6,850 nt of DNA from Acidobacteriota bacterium (GTDB taxonomy: Bacteria; Acidobacteriota; Vicinamibacteria; Vicinamibacterales; UBA8438), in contig DQEK01000120.1 in the NCBI GenBank assembly GCA_003533545.1, forward strand, positions 25,086 through 31,935, read 5' to 3'. How positions within the stretch are numbered: the stretch's first letter is position 1; each line of letters opens with the position of its first letter. The notes under the pieces are model-generated. The model was not told the DNA's origin. It saw only the letters and a program-made list of their open reading frames with translations, and did no database searches. Position numbers and translations under genes: made by a program. Below, piece by piece: positions 1-5,693 of the stretch.

Positions 1-318
1 CTCCTGGTTCCAGTGAAAGCTCGGGTCACGGTCGATATTGTTCGCGAGCCGGTGCAGCGTACATTGGAAGATATCCCGGTTCGCGTTCGGAACGTTTCAG
101 AGGGGTTGTCGGGGGCTGTGGCACCGGCGTTCGTTACCGTGACAGTCTTCGGCCCGCCCGAGGTCATGCGGGAGCTTGCCCCGGAGACGGTTGGCGCGTA
201 TGTTGACCTTGCGGGCCATGTAGCCGGCGTCTACAATCTAGCGGTAGAGGTCGATGCGCGGCGTCTATTCGACGTTACCGGGATCGACCCTTCCGTCGCG
301 CAGGTCACCCTTCGGTGA
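1..318 (+). CDS. cdaR: YbbR-domain protein, C-terminal part (CdaR-like, c-di-AMP cyclase regulator)
   Basis: This is the 3' end of a gene. The frame is open to the first base of the window, so the GTG at 13 need not be a start. About 105 residues are visible and contain one or more YbbR repeats: alternating beta-strand pattern, a V-x-V-x-G strand (VTVTVFGPP), then 'AYVDLAGHVAGVYNLAVEVDA' split as AYVDLAGH and VAGVYNLAV, and a final strand ending in VTLR. YbbR proteins are usually anchored by one N-terminal membrane helix with extracytoplasmic repeats, and regulate the membrane diadenylate cyclase CdaA. The identification rests mainly on the repeat pattern plus the gene order: glmM starts inside its stop codon (4-nt overlap, GTGA), as in the widespread cdaA-cdaR-glmM operon. 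CdaA itself would lie upstream, outside the window. The membrane anchor is not visible. Confidence 0.8.
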   Translation, partial: LLVPVKARVTVDIVREPVQRTLEDIPVRVRNVSEGLSGAVAPAFVTVTVFGPPEVMRELAPETVGAYVDLAGHVAGVYNLAVEVDARRLFDVTGIDPSVAQVTLR

Positions 319-1685
319 ACACCCCAACAGCTCAGTTCCCTACGTTGTTCGGCACGGACGGAATGCGGGGCACGCCCGGCGTGCCGCCGCTCGACGAACA
401 GACGCTAGCCCGCCTCGGAGCGGCGATCGTCTCGTCGATAATGCAGTTATCTCGAGCGCCTCGGGTGCTCGTCGGTCGAGACACTCGTGAATCTGGACCT
501 TGGATCGTCCAGCAACTGTTGAGGGGTCTCACGAATGGAGGGGCCGAGGTGACGGATGGCGGTCTGATGTCGACGCCGGCGGTTGCGTTTCTCACTAAGG
601 AAGGTGGGTTCGACGCAGGCGTCGTGGTTTCCGCATCCCACAATCCCTTCCAAGACAACGGCATCAAGATCTTTACGCGGGATGGCCGGAAGGGGGATAG
701 AGAGTTTGAAGTGCGGCTCACCGAGCTGACTGCCGGCGACACCCGAACGTTGCCGGTATCCGAGGTGGCGACGCTCGAGCCCCGTGGCTTACTTGAGCAG
801 TATCTCGCGCACACTTGTCAGATTCTTGAAGGAGTGTGCTTGCCAGCAGACTTCAGGCTTGCGATCGATTGCGCCAACGGTGCTAACAGTGGGATCGCTC
901 CGGTCGCGTTCCGACGGTTGGGGTTGGACCTTCATGTGATTCACGACAGTCCGGATGGTCGAAACATCAATTTGCATTGCGGTTCGACTCATCCAGAAGC
1001 ATTGGCGCAGGTGGTGGTGGGTGAGCGATGCGACTTAGGCGCGGCGTTTGACGGCGACGGAGACCGTGTCGTCTTTGTTGATCACGACGGGGCGGTGGTC
1101 GACGGAGATGCCGTACTGCTCATTGCGGCGCGGTGGCTTGCCGCCTCTGGGCGTTTGGCCCACGACGCTGTGGTTGCCACGGTAATGAGCAACATGGGCC
1201 TCGAGCGGGCGCTGTGGGCAGATGGTATCAGTCTGTATCGGTGCCCCGTGGGGGACAGGTTTGTTGCGGCCGAGATGGAAAAGCGAGGATTGGCGCTGGG
1301 GGGTGAGCAATCGGGGCACGTCATTGTGGCCGACCATTTGCCGACCGGAGACGGGTTGGCTACGGCTCTGTTGATCGTGCGGGCGCTCGTCGAAAGCGGG
1401 CGGTCGTTACGTGACCTAGCCGTCGACCTGCGGCCGTCGCCCCAAGTGTTGCTCAATGTGCGTGTGAGTCGTCGGACTCCCCTCGGTGATCTGCCGGCGG
1501 TACGGGCACTCGTGGACGCTGCTGAGCAGAGACTCGCCGACGAGGGACGAGTGCTTGTACGATACTCGGGTACGGAGCCACTGTTGCGCATCATGTTGGA
1601 GGGACCAGATTCTGTGGTCATCCAGCAGATGGCTGATGGCATTGCAGCGCAGGTCCGAGCCGATCTCGGTGAACCCGGAGGCTGA
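315..1685 (+). CDS. glmM: Phosphoglucosamine mutase GlmM
   Basis: GlmM converts glucosamine-6-phosphate to glucosamine-1-phosphate in the cytoplasm, on the way to UDP-GlcNAc for peptidoglycan and other cell-surface polymers. The 456-residue length is normal for the family (about 445-460). Visible motifs of the alpha-D-phosphohexomutase fold, in order: the N-terminal FGTDGMRG (12-19); the catalytic phosphoserine loop SASHNP (106-111, serine 108); the metal-binding DGDGDR (246-251, Asp246/248/250); the sugar-specificity loop GGEQSGH (329-335); and the phosphate-binding loop [10 protein letters not shown] (416-425). All key residues are intact. The GTG start at 315 overlaps the stop codon of the YbbR gene, so translation is probably coupled; no strong Shine-Dalgarno is seen. 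A stretch of about 10 residues precedes the FGTDG motif, slightly longer than usual. pdxJ follows after 34 nt. Confidence 0.97.
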   Translation: MNTPTAQFPTLFGTDGMRGTPGVPPLDEQTLARLGAAIVSSIMQLSRAPRVLVGRDTRESGPWIVQQLLRGLTNGGAEVTDGGLMSTPAVAFLTKEGGFDAGVVVSASHNPFQDNGIKIFTRDGRKGDREFEVRLTELTAGDTRTLPVSEVATLEPRGLLEQYLAHTCQILEGVCLPADFRLAIDCANGANSGIAPVAFRRLGLDLHVIHDSPDGRNINLHCGSTHPEALAQVVVGERCDLGAAFDGDGDRVVFVDHDGAVVDGDAVLLIAARWLAASGRLAHDAVVATVMSNMGLERALWADGISLYRCPVGDRFVAAEMEKRGLALGGEQSGHVIVADHLPTGDGLATALLIVRALVESGRSLRDLAVDLRPSPQVLLNVRVSRRTPLGDLPAVRALVDAAEQRLADEGRVLVRYSGTEPLLRIMLEGPDSVVIQQMADGIAAQVRADLGEPGG

Positions 1686-1719
1686 CTTAGGCTCCGTCTA
1701 CAGACAACGAGACCGTGTC

Positions 1720-2427
1720 ATGCGATTGGGTGTAAACATCGACCACGTGGCGACGATTCGGGAGGCGCGTCGCGCGCAGGAGCCGGAACCTGTGACTGCG
1801 GCGGCATTGGCCGAACTGGCGGGAGCGGATGGCATAACCGTGCATCTCCGCGGCGATCGGCGCCACATGCAGGAACGGGACCTGCGCATGCTGCGCGAGA
1901 CCGTATCCACCCGTCTCAACGTCGAGATGGCCACCACAGATGAAATGGTAGCGATTGCCCGTGAGGTGAAGCCGAATCAGGTCACACTGGTTCCCGAGCA
2001 GCCTGGCGAGGTGACTACAACCGGTGGTCTCGACGTCGTCCGGAACCGGTCGGCTGTCGGAGCAACCGTGCGTCAGCTTCAAGCGGTCGGGATCACCGTC
2101 AGCCTGTTCATCGACGCTGATCCGGACCAGGTTAGGGAGACGTGCGCGACGGGCGCTACTGCGGCCGAGATTAATAGCGGCCCCTATGCCGAGTCGACGG
2201 GCTCCCGGTGCACCGCCGAGGTGATACGCATTCAGCAGGCGGCCAGCCTGGCCCGTGAGGAGGGACTGGAGGTGTTGGGAGGGCACGGACTGACTTACGC
2301 CAACGTCGGGCCGGTTGCTGCGATCCCTGAGATCGCCGAACTCAACATCGGACACAGCATTATTGCTAGGGCGGTGTTTGTCGGACTGGAACGCGCGGTC
2401 CGCGAGATGGTTGCCCTCGTCCGGTGA
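1720..2427 (+). CDS. pdxJ: Pyridoxine 5'-phosphate synthase PdxJ
   Basis: PdxJ condenses 1-deoxyxylulose 5-phosphate with 3-amino-2-oxopropyl phosphate to form pyridoxine 5'-phosphate, the last ring-forming step of the DXP-dependent vitamin B6 pathway. The 235-residue product is full length for this TIM-barrel family. It opens directly with the family's N-terminal strand [16 protein letters not shown]. It carries VHLRGDRRH (41-49, catalytic His42), NVEMA (67-71, Glu69), [16 protein letters not shown] (91-106), a substrate loop EINSGPYAE (150-158), GGHGL (187-191, His189) and the phosphate loop [11 protein letters not shown] (209-219). The frame is open further upstream to 1486 inside glmM, but ATG 1720 is chosen because the conserved domain begins there. 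The usual HLREDRRH motif has Gly in place of Glu here. No strong ribosome binding site is visible. It probably shares a transcript with glmM; the acpS gene that often follows pdxJ is absent. Confidence 0.96.
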   Translation: MRLGVNIDHVATIREARRAQEPEPVTAAALAELAGADGITVHLRGDRRHMQERDLRMLRETVSTRLNVEMATTDEMVAIAREVKPNQVTLVPEQPGEVTTTGGLDVVRNRSAVGATVRQLQAVGITVSLFIDADPDQVRETCATGATAAEINSGPYAESTGSRCTAEVIRIQQAASLAREEGLEVLGGHGLTYANVGPVAAIPEIAELNIGHSIIARAVFVGLERAVREMVALVR

Positions 2428-2452
2428 CACCCCGCGAACAGAGAGCTATGAT
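2424..2452 (+). promoter_or_regulatory. Candidate sigma70-type promoter
   Basis: GTGACA (2424-2429) and TATGAT (2447-2452) each match the -35 (TTGACA) and -10 (TATAAT) consensus at five of six positions and are separated by exactly 17 nt. The -35 element overlaps the pdxJ stop codon. Transcription would begin near 2459, leaving a leader of only about 15 nt before the ATG of the TPR gene. It would separate the cdaR-glmM-pdxJ block from the TPR/YHS/aldolase/microcompartment genes. This is a match by eye only, and the lineage's sigma factor preference is unknown. Confidence 0.42.
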
Positions 2453-2473
2453 CGACGGAAAGTCTGGGTCCTC

Positions 2474-3058
2474 ATGAACCGTACAGAGTCGTTTCCACTT
2501 GCGGTGTCGCTCATTGTCGCCACCGGGCTGATGGGGTGGGTTGTCTGGACTGAGCGCCCCGTCGCTCCGGTCGAGGTTGCCGAGGCGTCGTTACCGATGA
2601 ACGAGGCGGTTTCGGCACCCGAACCTGAGATGGTTGCGGTGGATGAGATCCGCGTGGCCGAGTTGCGCGCCGCTGCCGAGCGTGCCCCGGAAGATGTTCA
2701 GGTGCGTATCGATCTCGGCAATCTTTATTTCGACGCCCGTCGGTTCGAAGAAGCGGTGCCCTGGTATGAGGCGGTTGTAGCTTTGGATCCTGAAGAGGTT
2801 GAGGTTAGCACCGACCTCGGAGTGGCGTATTACTACCTCGACGACACGGACCGTGCGCTCACTCAGTTTGCCCGTTCTCTTGAGGTTGATCCGACACATG
2901 CGAAGACGATTTTGAGCCTTGGCATCGTGCGGGCGTTCGGCGCCCAGGATCTCGACGGAGCCATTGAGGCCTGGGAAGAAGTGGTTCGGCTTGCCCCCGA
3001 GGGTCCGGAGGGGCTGGCTGCTGCCGATGCTCTTGAGCGTTTCCGCGCCGTGCACTAG
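2474..3058 (+). CDS. Membrane-anchored TPR (tetratricopeptide repeat) protein
   Basis: This is a 194-residue protein of unknown specific role. Residues 8-25 form a hydrophobic N-terminal segment (signal anchor) with no clear cleavage site. They are followed by a Pro/Glu/Ala-rich linker to about residue 55 and a helix of low complexity. Three TPR units follow at about 74-106, 107-140 and 141-175, each ending in the typical ALDP / EVDP / RLAP turn and carrying the G-x-x-Y/A-x pattern in helix A (LGNLYF, LGVAYY). The overall plan resembles NrfG/CcmH-type TPR scaffolds: one membrane helix, with TPRs probably on the periplasmic side binding a partner protein. That is resemblance only, since no cytochrome maturation gene is present. 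ATG 2474 is chosen because it begins just before the membrane helix and has GGAAAG at 2457-2462; the frame is open upstream into pdxJ. The YHS gene follows after 21 nt. Confidence 0.85.
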   Translation: MNRTESFPLAVSLIVATGLMGWVVWTERPVAPVEVAEASLPMNEAVSAPEPEMVAVDEIRVAELRAAAERAPEDVQVRIDLGNLYFDARRFEEAVPWYEAVVALDPEEVEVSTDLGVAYYYLDDTDRALTQFARSLEVDPTHAKTILSLGIVRAFGAQDLDGAIEAWEEVVRLAPEGPEGLAAADALERFRAVH

Positions 3059-3079
3059 TGTTCCTGGAGCCCACCGACA

Positions 3080-3352
3080 GTGTTTGGCTACCTCATCCGA
3101 TTTCTCGTCGTCATGGTGCTGGTGCGGATGGCGTGGAAGTTTCTCACTGGCCTCGTTGGGGGCGTGACGACTCGTCCTCAGGTGCCACCGACTGAGGGGA
3201 TTTCGCTGGTGCGGGATCCGGTGTGTGGCACGCACCTCGATCGGGCTAGGGCGGTGACTGTGCGGCGCAAAGGCGAGATGTATTATTTCTGCTCTGAGGA
3301 CTGTCGCGCTGCGTTCGACCAGGGGTCGCGCGCCGCTTCCGGACGTGCATGA
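3080..3352 (+). CDS. Small membrane protein with YHS/TRASH-like metal-binding domain
   Basis: This is a 90-residue protein. Residues about 4-26 are a strongly hydrophobic helix (LIRFLVVMVLV and following), likely a membrane anchor. After a Pro-containing linker comes a YHS-type domain: RDPVCGTHL (45-53) and YYFCSEDCRAAF (68-79). The cysteines are 49, 71 and 75, a C-X21-C-X3-C spacing typical of YHS/TRASH domains, which are thought to bind metal ions (for example copper or zinc) in sensors, transporters and chaperones. The GTG start at 3080 has GGAG at 3066-3069, 10 nt upstream. The stop overlaps the ATG of the aldolase by 4 nt (ATGA), so the two are translationally coupled. No specific function can be assigned; metal delivery or sensing is inference. 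The zinc-dependent aldolase next door makes that idea attractive but unproven. Confidence 0.82.
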   Translation: MFGYLIRFLVVMVLVRMAWKFLTGLVGGVTTRPQVPPTEGISLVRDPVCGTHLDRARAVTVRRKGEMYYFCSEDCRAAFDQGSRAASGRA

Positions 3353-4245
3353 TGCAGCTTGAAGAGCGACTTCGTGCCGACATTGTTGAAGTCGGCCGGC
3401 GTGTCCATGACCGTGGCTTCGTGGCGTCGAATGACGGGAATATCAGTGTCAGACTCGACGGTGACCGGCTACTGACGACGCCTACCGGGGTCTCCAAAGG
3501 TTTCATGACGCCGGACATGATGGTCACCACGGACCTGACCGGCCGAAAACTGACTGGTGATCGCGAACCCTCGTCCGAGATCCTGATGCACTTGGCGGTG
3601 TATGAGCACCGCCCGGAGGTGACGGCCGTCGTGCACGCGCATCCGCCTACAGCGACTGGTTTTGCCGTGGCCGGGATTCCGCTCGATCGTGCGGTGCTTG
3701 CGGAAGTCGTGACGACGCTTGGGAGCATTCCGATAGCGGATTACGGGACGCCATCCACAGCCGAGCTGGCTGATGCGGTAAGGCAACACATCAGGGCCCA
3801 CGACGGGCTGTTGTTGGCGAACCACGGTGCGCTAACCGTGGCCCAGGGGCTGTTTCCCGCGTACTACAAGATGGAAACGGTTGAACATTTCGCCCGGATC
3901 AGTCTGGCAGCGAGACAGCTGGGCGGAGAGCGGTTGCTGTCACGTGAAGAAGTGAATCGGTTACAGGACCTTCGTGATCGGTATGGCATCGCCGCGCCGG
4001 CGCCGCTCTGTCCGACGGACCAGAGCGACAATGTCGGCGTCGACTGCCAAACACTTGATGCTCCTGCGCAGATGGGGTCGAAACTGGTCGAACCCGACCA
4101 GGCCGAGATTTCTAAGGCGGGTGAAGTGCCTGAGCCGAGAATTCAGGCACGACGTTTTGGGGAACTAGGTCCGAATGAGGAAGTTCGACTAACATACCGT
4201 GAGCTGGTAGCGCTGCTCGAAGATGCAGTCAAGCAGTTGCGGTAG
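3349..4245 (+). CDS. Class II aldolase/adducin family protein (L-fuculose-phosphate aldolase-like), probable microcompartment cargo
   Basis: Class II aldolases of this family cleave sugar 1-phosphates such as L-fuculose-1-phosphate or L-rhamnulose-1-phosphate into dihydroxyacetone phosphate and L-lactaldehyde, using zinc. The catalytic domain covers about residues 4-215. Visible motifs: SNDGNISVRL (27-36, phosphate/Gly loop), TPTGVSKG (44-51), PSSEILMH (74-81, catalytic Glu77), HAHPP (96-100, zinc ligands His96 and His98), ADYGTPST (130-137) and LANHGAL (156-162, third zinc ligand His159). All key residues are present. The family is usually about 210-230 residues. This protein has 298, with a C-terminal extension of about 80 residues: a low-conservation linker (about 215-278) and a terminal amphipathic helix, LTYRELVALLEDAVKQLR (281-298). 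That layout fits a microcompartment encapsulation peptide. The start is ATG 3349 (a second ATG lies at 3352), overlapping the YHS stop; the hexameric shell gene follows after 15 nt. The substrate is not determined by the sequence: fuculose-, rhamnulose- or another ketose-phosphate are all possible. Confidence 0.92.
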   Translation: MMQLEERLRADIVEVGRRVHDRGFVASNDGNISVRLDGDRLLTTPTGVSKGFMTPDMMVTTDLTGRKLTGDREPSSEILMHLAVYEHRPEVTAVVHAHPPTATGFAVAGIPLDRAVLAEVVTTLGSIPIADYGTPSTAELADAVRQHIRAHDGLLLANHGALTVAQGLFPAYYKMETVEHFARISLAARQLGGERLLSREEVNRLQDLRDRYGIAAPAPLCPTDQSDNVGVDCQTLDAPAQMGSKLVEPDQAEISKAGEVPEPRIQARRFGELGPNEEVRLTYRELVALLEDAVKQLR

Positions 4246-4246
4246 C

Positions 4247-4253
4247 GGGGAGG
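4247..4253 (+). promoter_or_regulatory. Strong Shine-Dalgarno of the BMC-H gene
   Basis: GGGGAGG lies immediately after the aldolase stop codon and 7 nt before ATG 4261. It fixes that ATG as the start, rather than the out-of-frame ATG at 4255, and is one of the two best ribosome binding sites in the window. This fits the need for high shell-protein output. Confidence 0.75.
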
Positions 4254-4260
4254 CGATGGA

Positions 4261-4548
4261 ATGGGCGAAGCGCTGGGGATGGTGGAGACCAAGGGACTCG
4301 TCGCGATGATCGAAGCGTCTGATGCCATGGTGAAGGCCGCCCAGGTCACCCTGGTCGGTTGGGAGAAGATTGGCGCCGGTCTTGTCACGACCATTGTGCG
4401 GGGTGACGTGGCGGCGGTAAAAGCAGCGACCGACGCGGGCGCCGCGGCCGCGCGACGGGTTGGCGAGCTCGTGTCCGTGCACGTCATTCCGCGTCCGCAC
4501 TCCAATCTCGAAGACGCGCTTCCAATCGGCAAGAGCACCGCTAAGTGA
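4261..4548 (+). CDS. Bacterial microcompartment hexameric shell protein (BMC-H, PduA/EutM/CcmK family)
   Basis: BMC-H proteins form hexagonal tiles that make up the facets of microcompartment shells; their central pore passes small metabolites. The 95-residue product covers the whole single Pfam BMC fold: [20 protein letters not shown] (4-23) opening strand and helix, Lys25 at the position of the conserved edge lysine that joins hexamers, the pore loop KIGAG (36-40), [19 protein letters not shown] (42-60), and VHVIPRPH (73-80) with the conserved edge arginine 78, followed by a short tail. There is no tandem duplication, so it is not a BMC-T. The Shine-Dalgarno is excellent. It sits between the aldolase and the three vertex-protein genes. 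It is the only hexameric shell gene in the window, so facets would be made of this one protein unless others are encoded elsewhere. Confidence 0.97.
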   Translation: MGEALGMVETKGLVAMIEASDAMVKAAQVTLVGWEKIGAGLVTTIVRGDVAAVKAATDAGAAAARRVGELVSVHVIPRPHSNLEDALPIGKSTAK

Positions 4549-4687
4549 CGGTCATCGTTCAATCCAGGTAACCGGGTTGGCGGGTCGGGGCAGTTTCAGG
4601 ACGCTTGGGTGAGCGGTTAGGCCGAATGACCTCGGCGTGTGACGGTCCAGGGGTGACTTTTTCTTTGAGCCACCGGCAAGGCCATCG
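4549..4687 (+). other. 139-nt spacer between BMC-H and first BMC-P gene
   Basis: This is the largest gap in the window. It holds no recognisable gene. Visible items are a 5-bp perfect stem with a 6-nt loop (GCCGA-ATGACC-TCGGC, 4621-4636), a G-rich run around 4574-4590, and a pyrimidine run (4655-4664) not placed like a terminator. A 21-codon frame starting at ATG 4626 ends in a TGA that overlaps the ATG of the next gene (ATGA, 4688-4691). No promoter with acceptable -35/-10 spacing was found. The spacer could carry an mRNA processing or stability element that sets the ratio of hexamers to pentamers, but nothing proves it. Confidence 0.4.
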
Positions 4688-4963
4688 ATGATTCTCGGTA
4701 AGGTCGTAGGAACTGTTGTGGCCACTCGCAAGGACGAGCGGCTAGTGGGTAGCAAGTTGCTACTAGTCCAGCCGATTCTGCCTTCGGGTGAGGCGAGCGG
4801 TGGTCCGATTGTGGCTGTCGACACTGTCGATGCAGGTGCCGCTGAGACCGTGCTCGTTGTTAGCGGCAGTTCAGCCCGCATGGCGGCTGGGCAGAGCGAC
4901 CGGCCGGTTGATGCTGCGATCGTAGGTATAGTCGATGCTGTGTCCATGAACGGTTCCGGGTAG
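4688..4963 (+). CDS. Microcompartment pentameric vertex protein, copy 1 (BMC-P, EutN/CcmL family)
   Basis: BMC-P proteins form pentamers that cap the twelve vertices of a polyhedral shell. The 91-residue product is a complete OB-like EutN/CcmL domain: ILGKVVGTVVATRKDERLVG (2-21), KLLLVQP (23-29), IVAVDTVDAGAAETVLVVSG (41-60), the canonical GSSAR motif (60-64), and RPVDAAIVGIVD (72-83). Of the three copies it is closest to the family consensus. ATG 4688 starts exactly where the fold begins; only a weak AAGG (4678-4681) precedes it. The next copy begins 30 nt downstream. Which sugar-degrading system the shell serves cannot be read from this protein. Confidence 0.95.
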   Translation: MILGKVVGTVVATRKDERLVGSKLLLVQPILPSGEASGGPIVAVDTVDAGAAETVLVVSGSSARMAAGQSDRPVDAAIVGIVDAVSMNGSG

Positions 4964-4993
4964 GACCTCCTTCCGGTCACTGGTTTACATTCG

Positions 4994-5323
4994 ATGCATC
5001 TGGCTCACGTGCTCGGCACCGTGGTGGCGACGATCAAGGACCCTGGGTTGGTCGGGCGTGCGCTGCTCCTCGTGCAGCCGTTGTCGCCAGACCGTGAGGC
5101 GGTAGGCAGGCCACTGGTTGCGGTTGATTCAGTCGGTGCTGGGATCGGCGAAGACGTATTTTTCGTGCGCGGCCGTGAAGCAGCGTTGCCGTTTCTCCCT
5201 GTGTCGGTGCCGACGGATGCCGCGATCACGGGGATCTGTGATCATTGGACGACAGGTGACAGGTCTCCGCTAGAGCGTCGTCGCGCCGCCGTTTCCACGG
5301 GTGCTCGAAAGGGAGGGCGCTGA
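4994..5323 (+). CDS. Microcompartment pentameric vertex protein, copy 2, with basic C-terminal tail (BMC-P)
   Basis: This is a second EutN/CcmL-family vertex protein of 109 residues. The fold is clear: LAHVLGTVVATIKDPGLVG (3-21), ALLLVQPL (23-30), LVAVDSVGAGIGEDVFFVRG (41-60) and PTDAAITGICD (73-83). The position of the canonical GSSAR motif reads GREAA (60-64), so this loop has diverged. After the fold ends, near residue 84, a tail of about 25 residues remains. It is rich in Arg and Lys (seven basic versus two acidic residues between 89 and 109) and looks unstructured; typical family members stop at 85-100 residues. The tail's last codons contain the Shine-Dalgarno of the next gene, and its stop overlaps the next start by one base. 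No good ribosome binding site precedes its own ATG. Confidence 0.94.
   Translation: MHLAHVLGTVVATIKDPGLVGRALLLVQPLSPDREAVGRPLVAVDSVGAGIGEDVFFVRGREAALPFLPVSVPTDAAITGICDHWTTGDRSPLERRRAAVSTGARKGGR
5311..5316 (+). promoter_or_regulatory. Shine-Dalgarno of third BMC-P gene, inside the end of copy 2
   Basis: GGGAGG is placed 6 nt before ATG 5323 and is read as Gly-Gly-Arg codons at the very end of the preceding vertex-protein gene. With the TGATG stop/start overlap it supports ATG 5323 as the true start and suggests coupled translation of copies 2 and 3. Confidence 0.7.
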
Positions 5324-5604
5324 TGCGTCTGGCCCGTGTGGTGGGATCGGTGGTGTCGACCCGGAAGCACCGCGCGTTGGAGGGAGCTAAGTTGTTGTTG
5401 GCGCAGCCAGTTGACCAGCGAGGAGCTGACACCGGTGTGGTTCAACTCGCTGTTGACGCGGTGGGGGCTGGTTACGGGGAACTGGTGCTTGTGGTGCTTG
5501 AGGGGCGCGCAGCCGGGGCTGCGCTAGGGCAACCCGGTGCTCCGGTGGATTCGGCGATCGTCGGCATTGTCGATCCGAGGGACGGGCTAACCTCTGACGG
5601 CTAA
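5323..5604 (+). CDS. Microcompartment pentameric vertex protein, copy 3 (BMC-P, EutN/CcmL family)
   Basis: This is the third consecutive EutN/CcmL-family vertex protein, 93 residues. Visible blocks: RLARVVGSVVSTRKHRALEG (2-21), KLLLAQPV (23-30), LAVDAVGAGYGELVLVVLEG (42-61) and APVDSAIVGIVD (73-84). The canonical GSSAR loop reads GRAAG here (61-65). The copies share the fold but differ at many positions, so this is old paralogy rather than a recent duplication. One base of overlap (TGATG) joins it to copy 2. The stop is TAA at 5602-5604, and an 89-nt gap with no convincing promoter or terminator separates it from the dehydrogenase. Three different vertex proteins could occupy different vertices, mix in one pentamer, or be used under different conditions. 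Confidence 0.94.
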   Translation: MRLARVVGSVVSTRKHRALEGAKLLLAQPVDQRGADTGVVQLAVDAVGAGYGELVLVVLEGRAAGAALGQPGAPVDSAIVGIVDPRDGLTSDG

Positions 5605-5693
5605 AGGCTGTCTGACGCGAACGCTGCTGGATGGCCCCCGGTAATCCTCAGAACTTTTCCCGACCGAAGCGGGCTAATTGAGGCCGCACTGTC

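Noticed and set aside
1082..1642. 186-codon minus-strand frame opposite glmM.
   Set aside because: Low-complexity Ser/Arg/Thr composition and complete overlap with conserved GlmM motifs show it is a shadow.
1486..1719. Possible N-terminal extension of pdxJ upstream of ATG 1720.
   Set aside because: It would overlap the 3' end of glmM by 200 nt in another frame, and the conserved PdxJ domain starts exactly at 1720.
1687..2430. 247-codon minus-strand frame opposite pdxJ.
   Set aside because: It mirrors almost the whole pdxJ gene, has no recognisable motif, and has the His/Arg-rich composition typical of a shadow frame.
2315..2473. Possible upstream start for the TPR gene within pdxJ.
   Set aside because: The extra residues are Arg/Ser-rich pdxJ shadow and would place the membrane anchor far inside the protein; ATG 2474 gives a normal signal-anchor.
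2591..3235. 214-codon minus-strand frame opposite the TPR and YHS genes.
   Set aside because: It spans two genes with clear protein signatures and their junction, and shows no motif of its own.
4574..4590. G-rich run (GGG, GG, GGG, GGGG) considered as a G-quadruplex.
   Set aside because: There are only three tracts of three or more G close together; at best a weak two-tetrad structure in a GC-rich background.
4545..4647. 9-bp direct repeat GTGACGGTC at 4545-4553 and 4639-4647, considered as an attachment or regulator site.
   Set aside because: It is a single short repeat 94 nt apart, its first copy overlaps the BMC-H stop codon, and such matches are expected by chance.
4964..4993. GACC...GGTC inverted repeat between the first two vertex genes.
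   Set aside because: The stem is 4 bp and is not followed by a T-run; most likely chance.
5659..5673. CCCG-CGGG short inverted repeat in the gap after the third vertex gene, considered as a terminator.
   Set aside because: The stem is only 4 bp with a 7-nt loop and no T-run follows.
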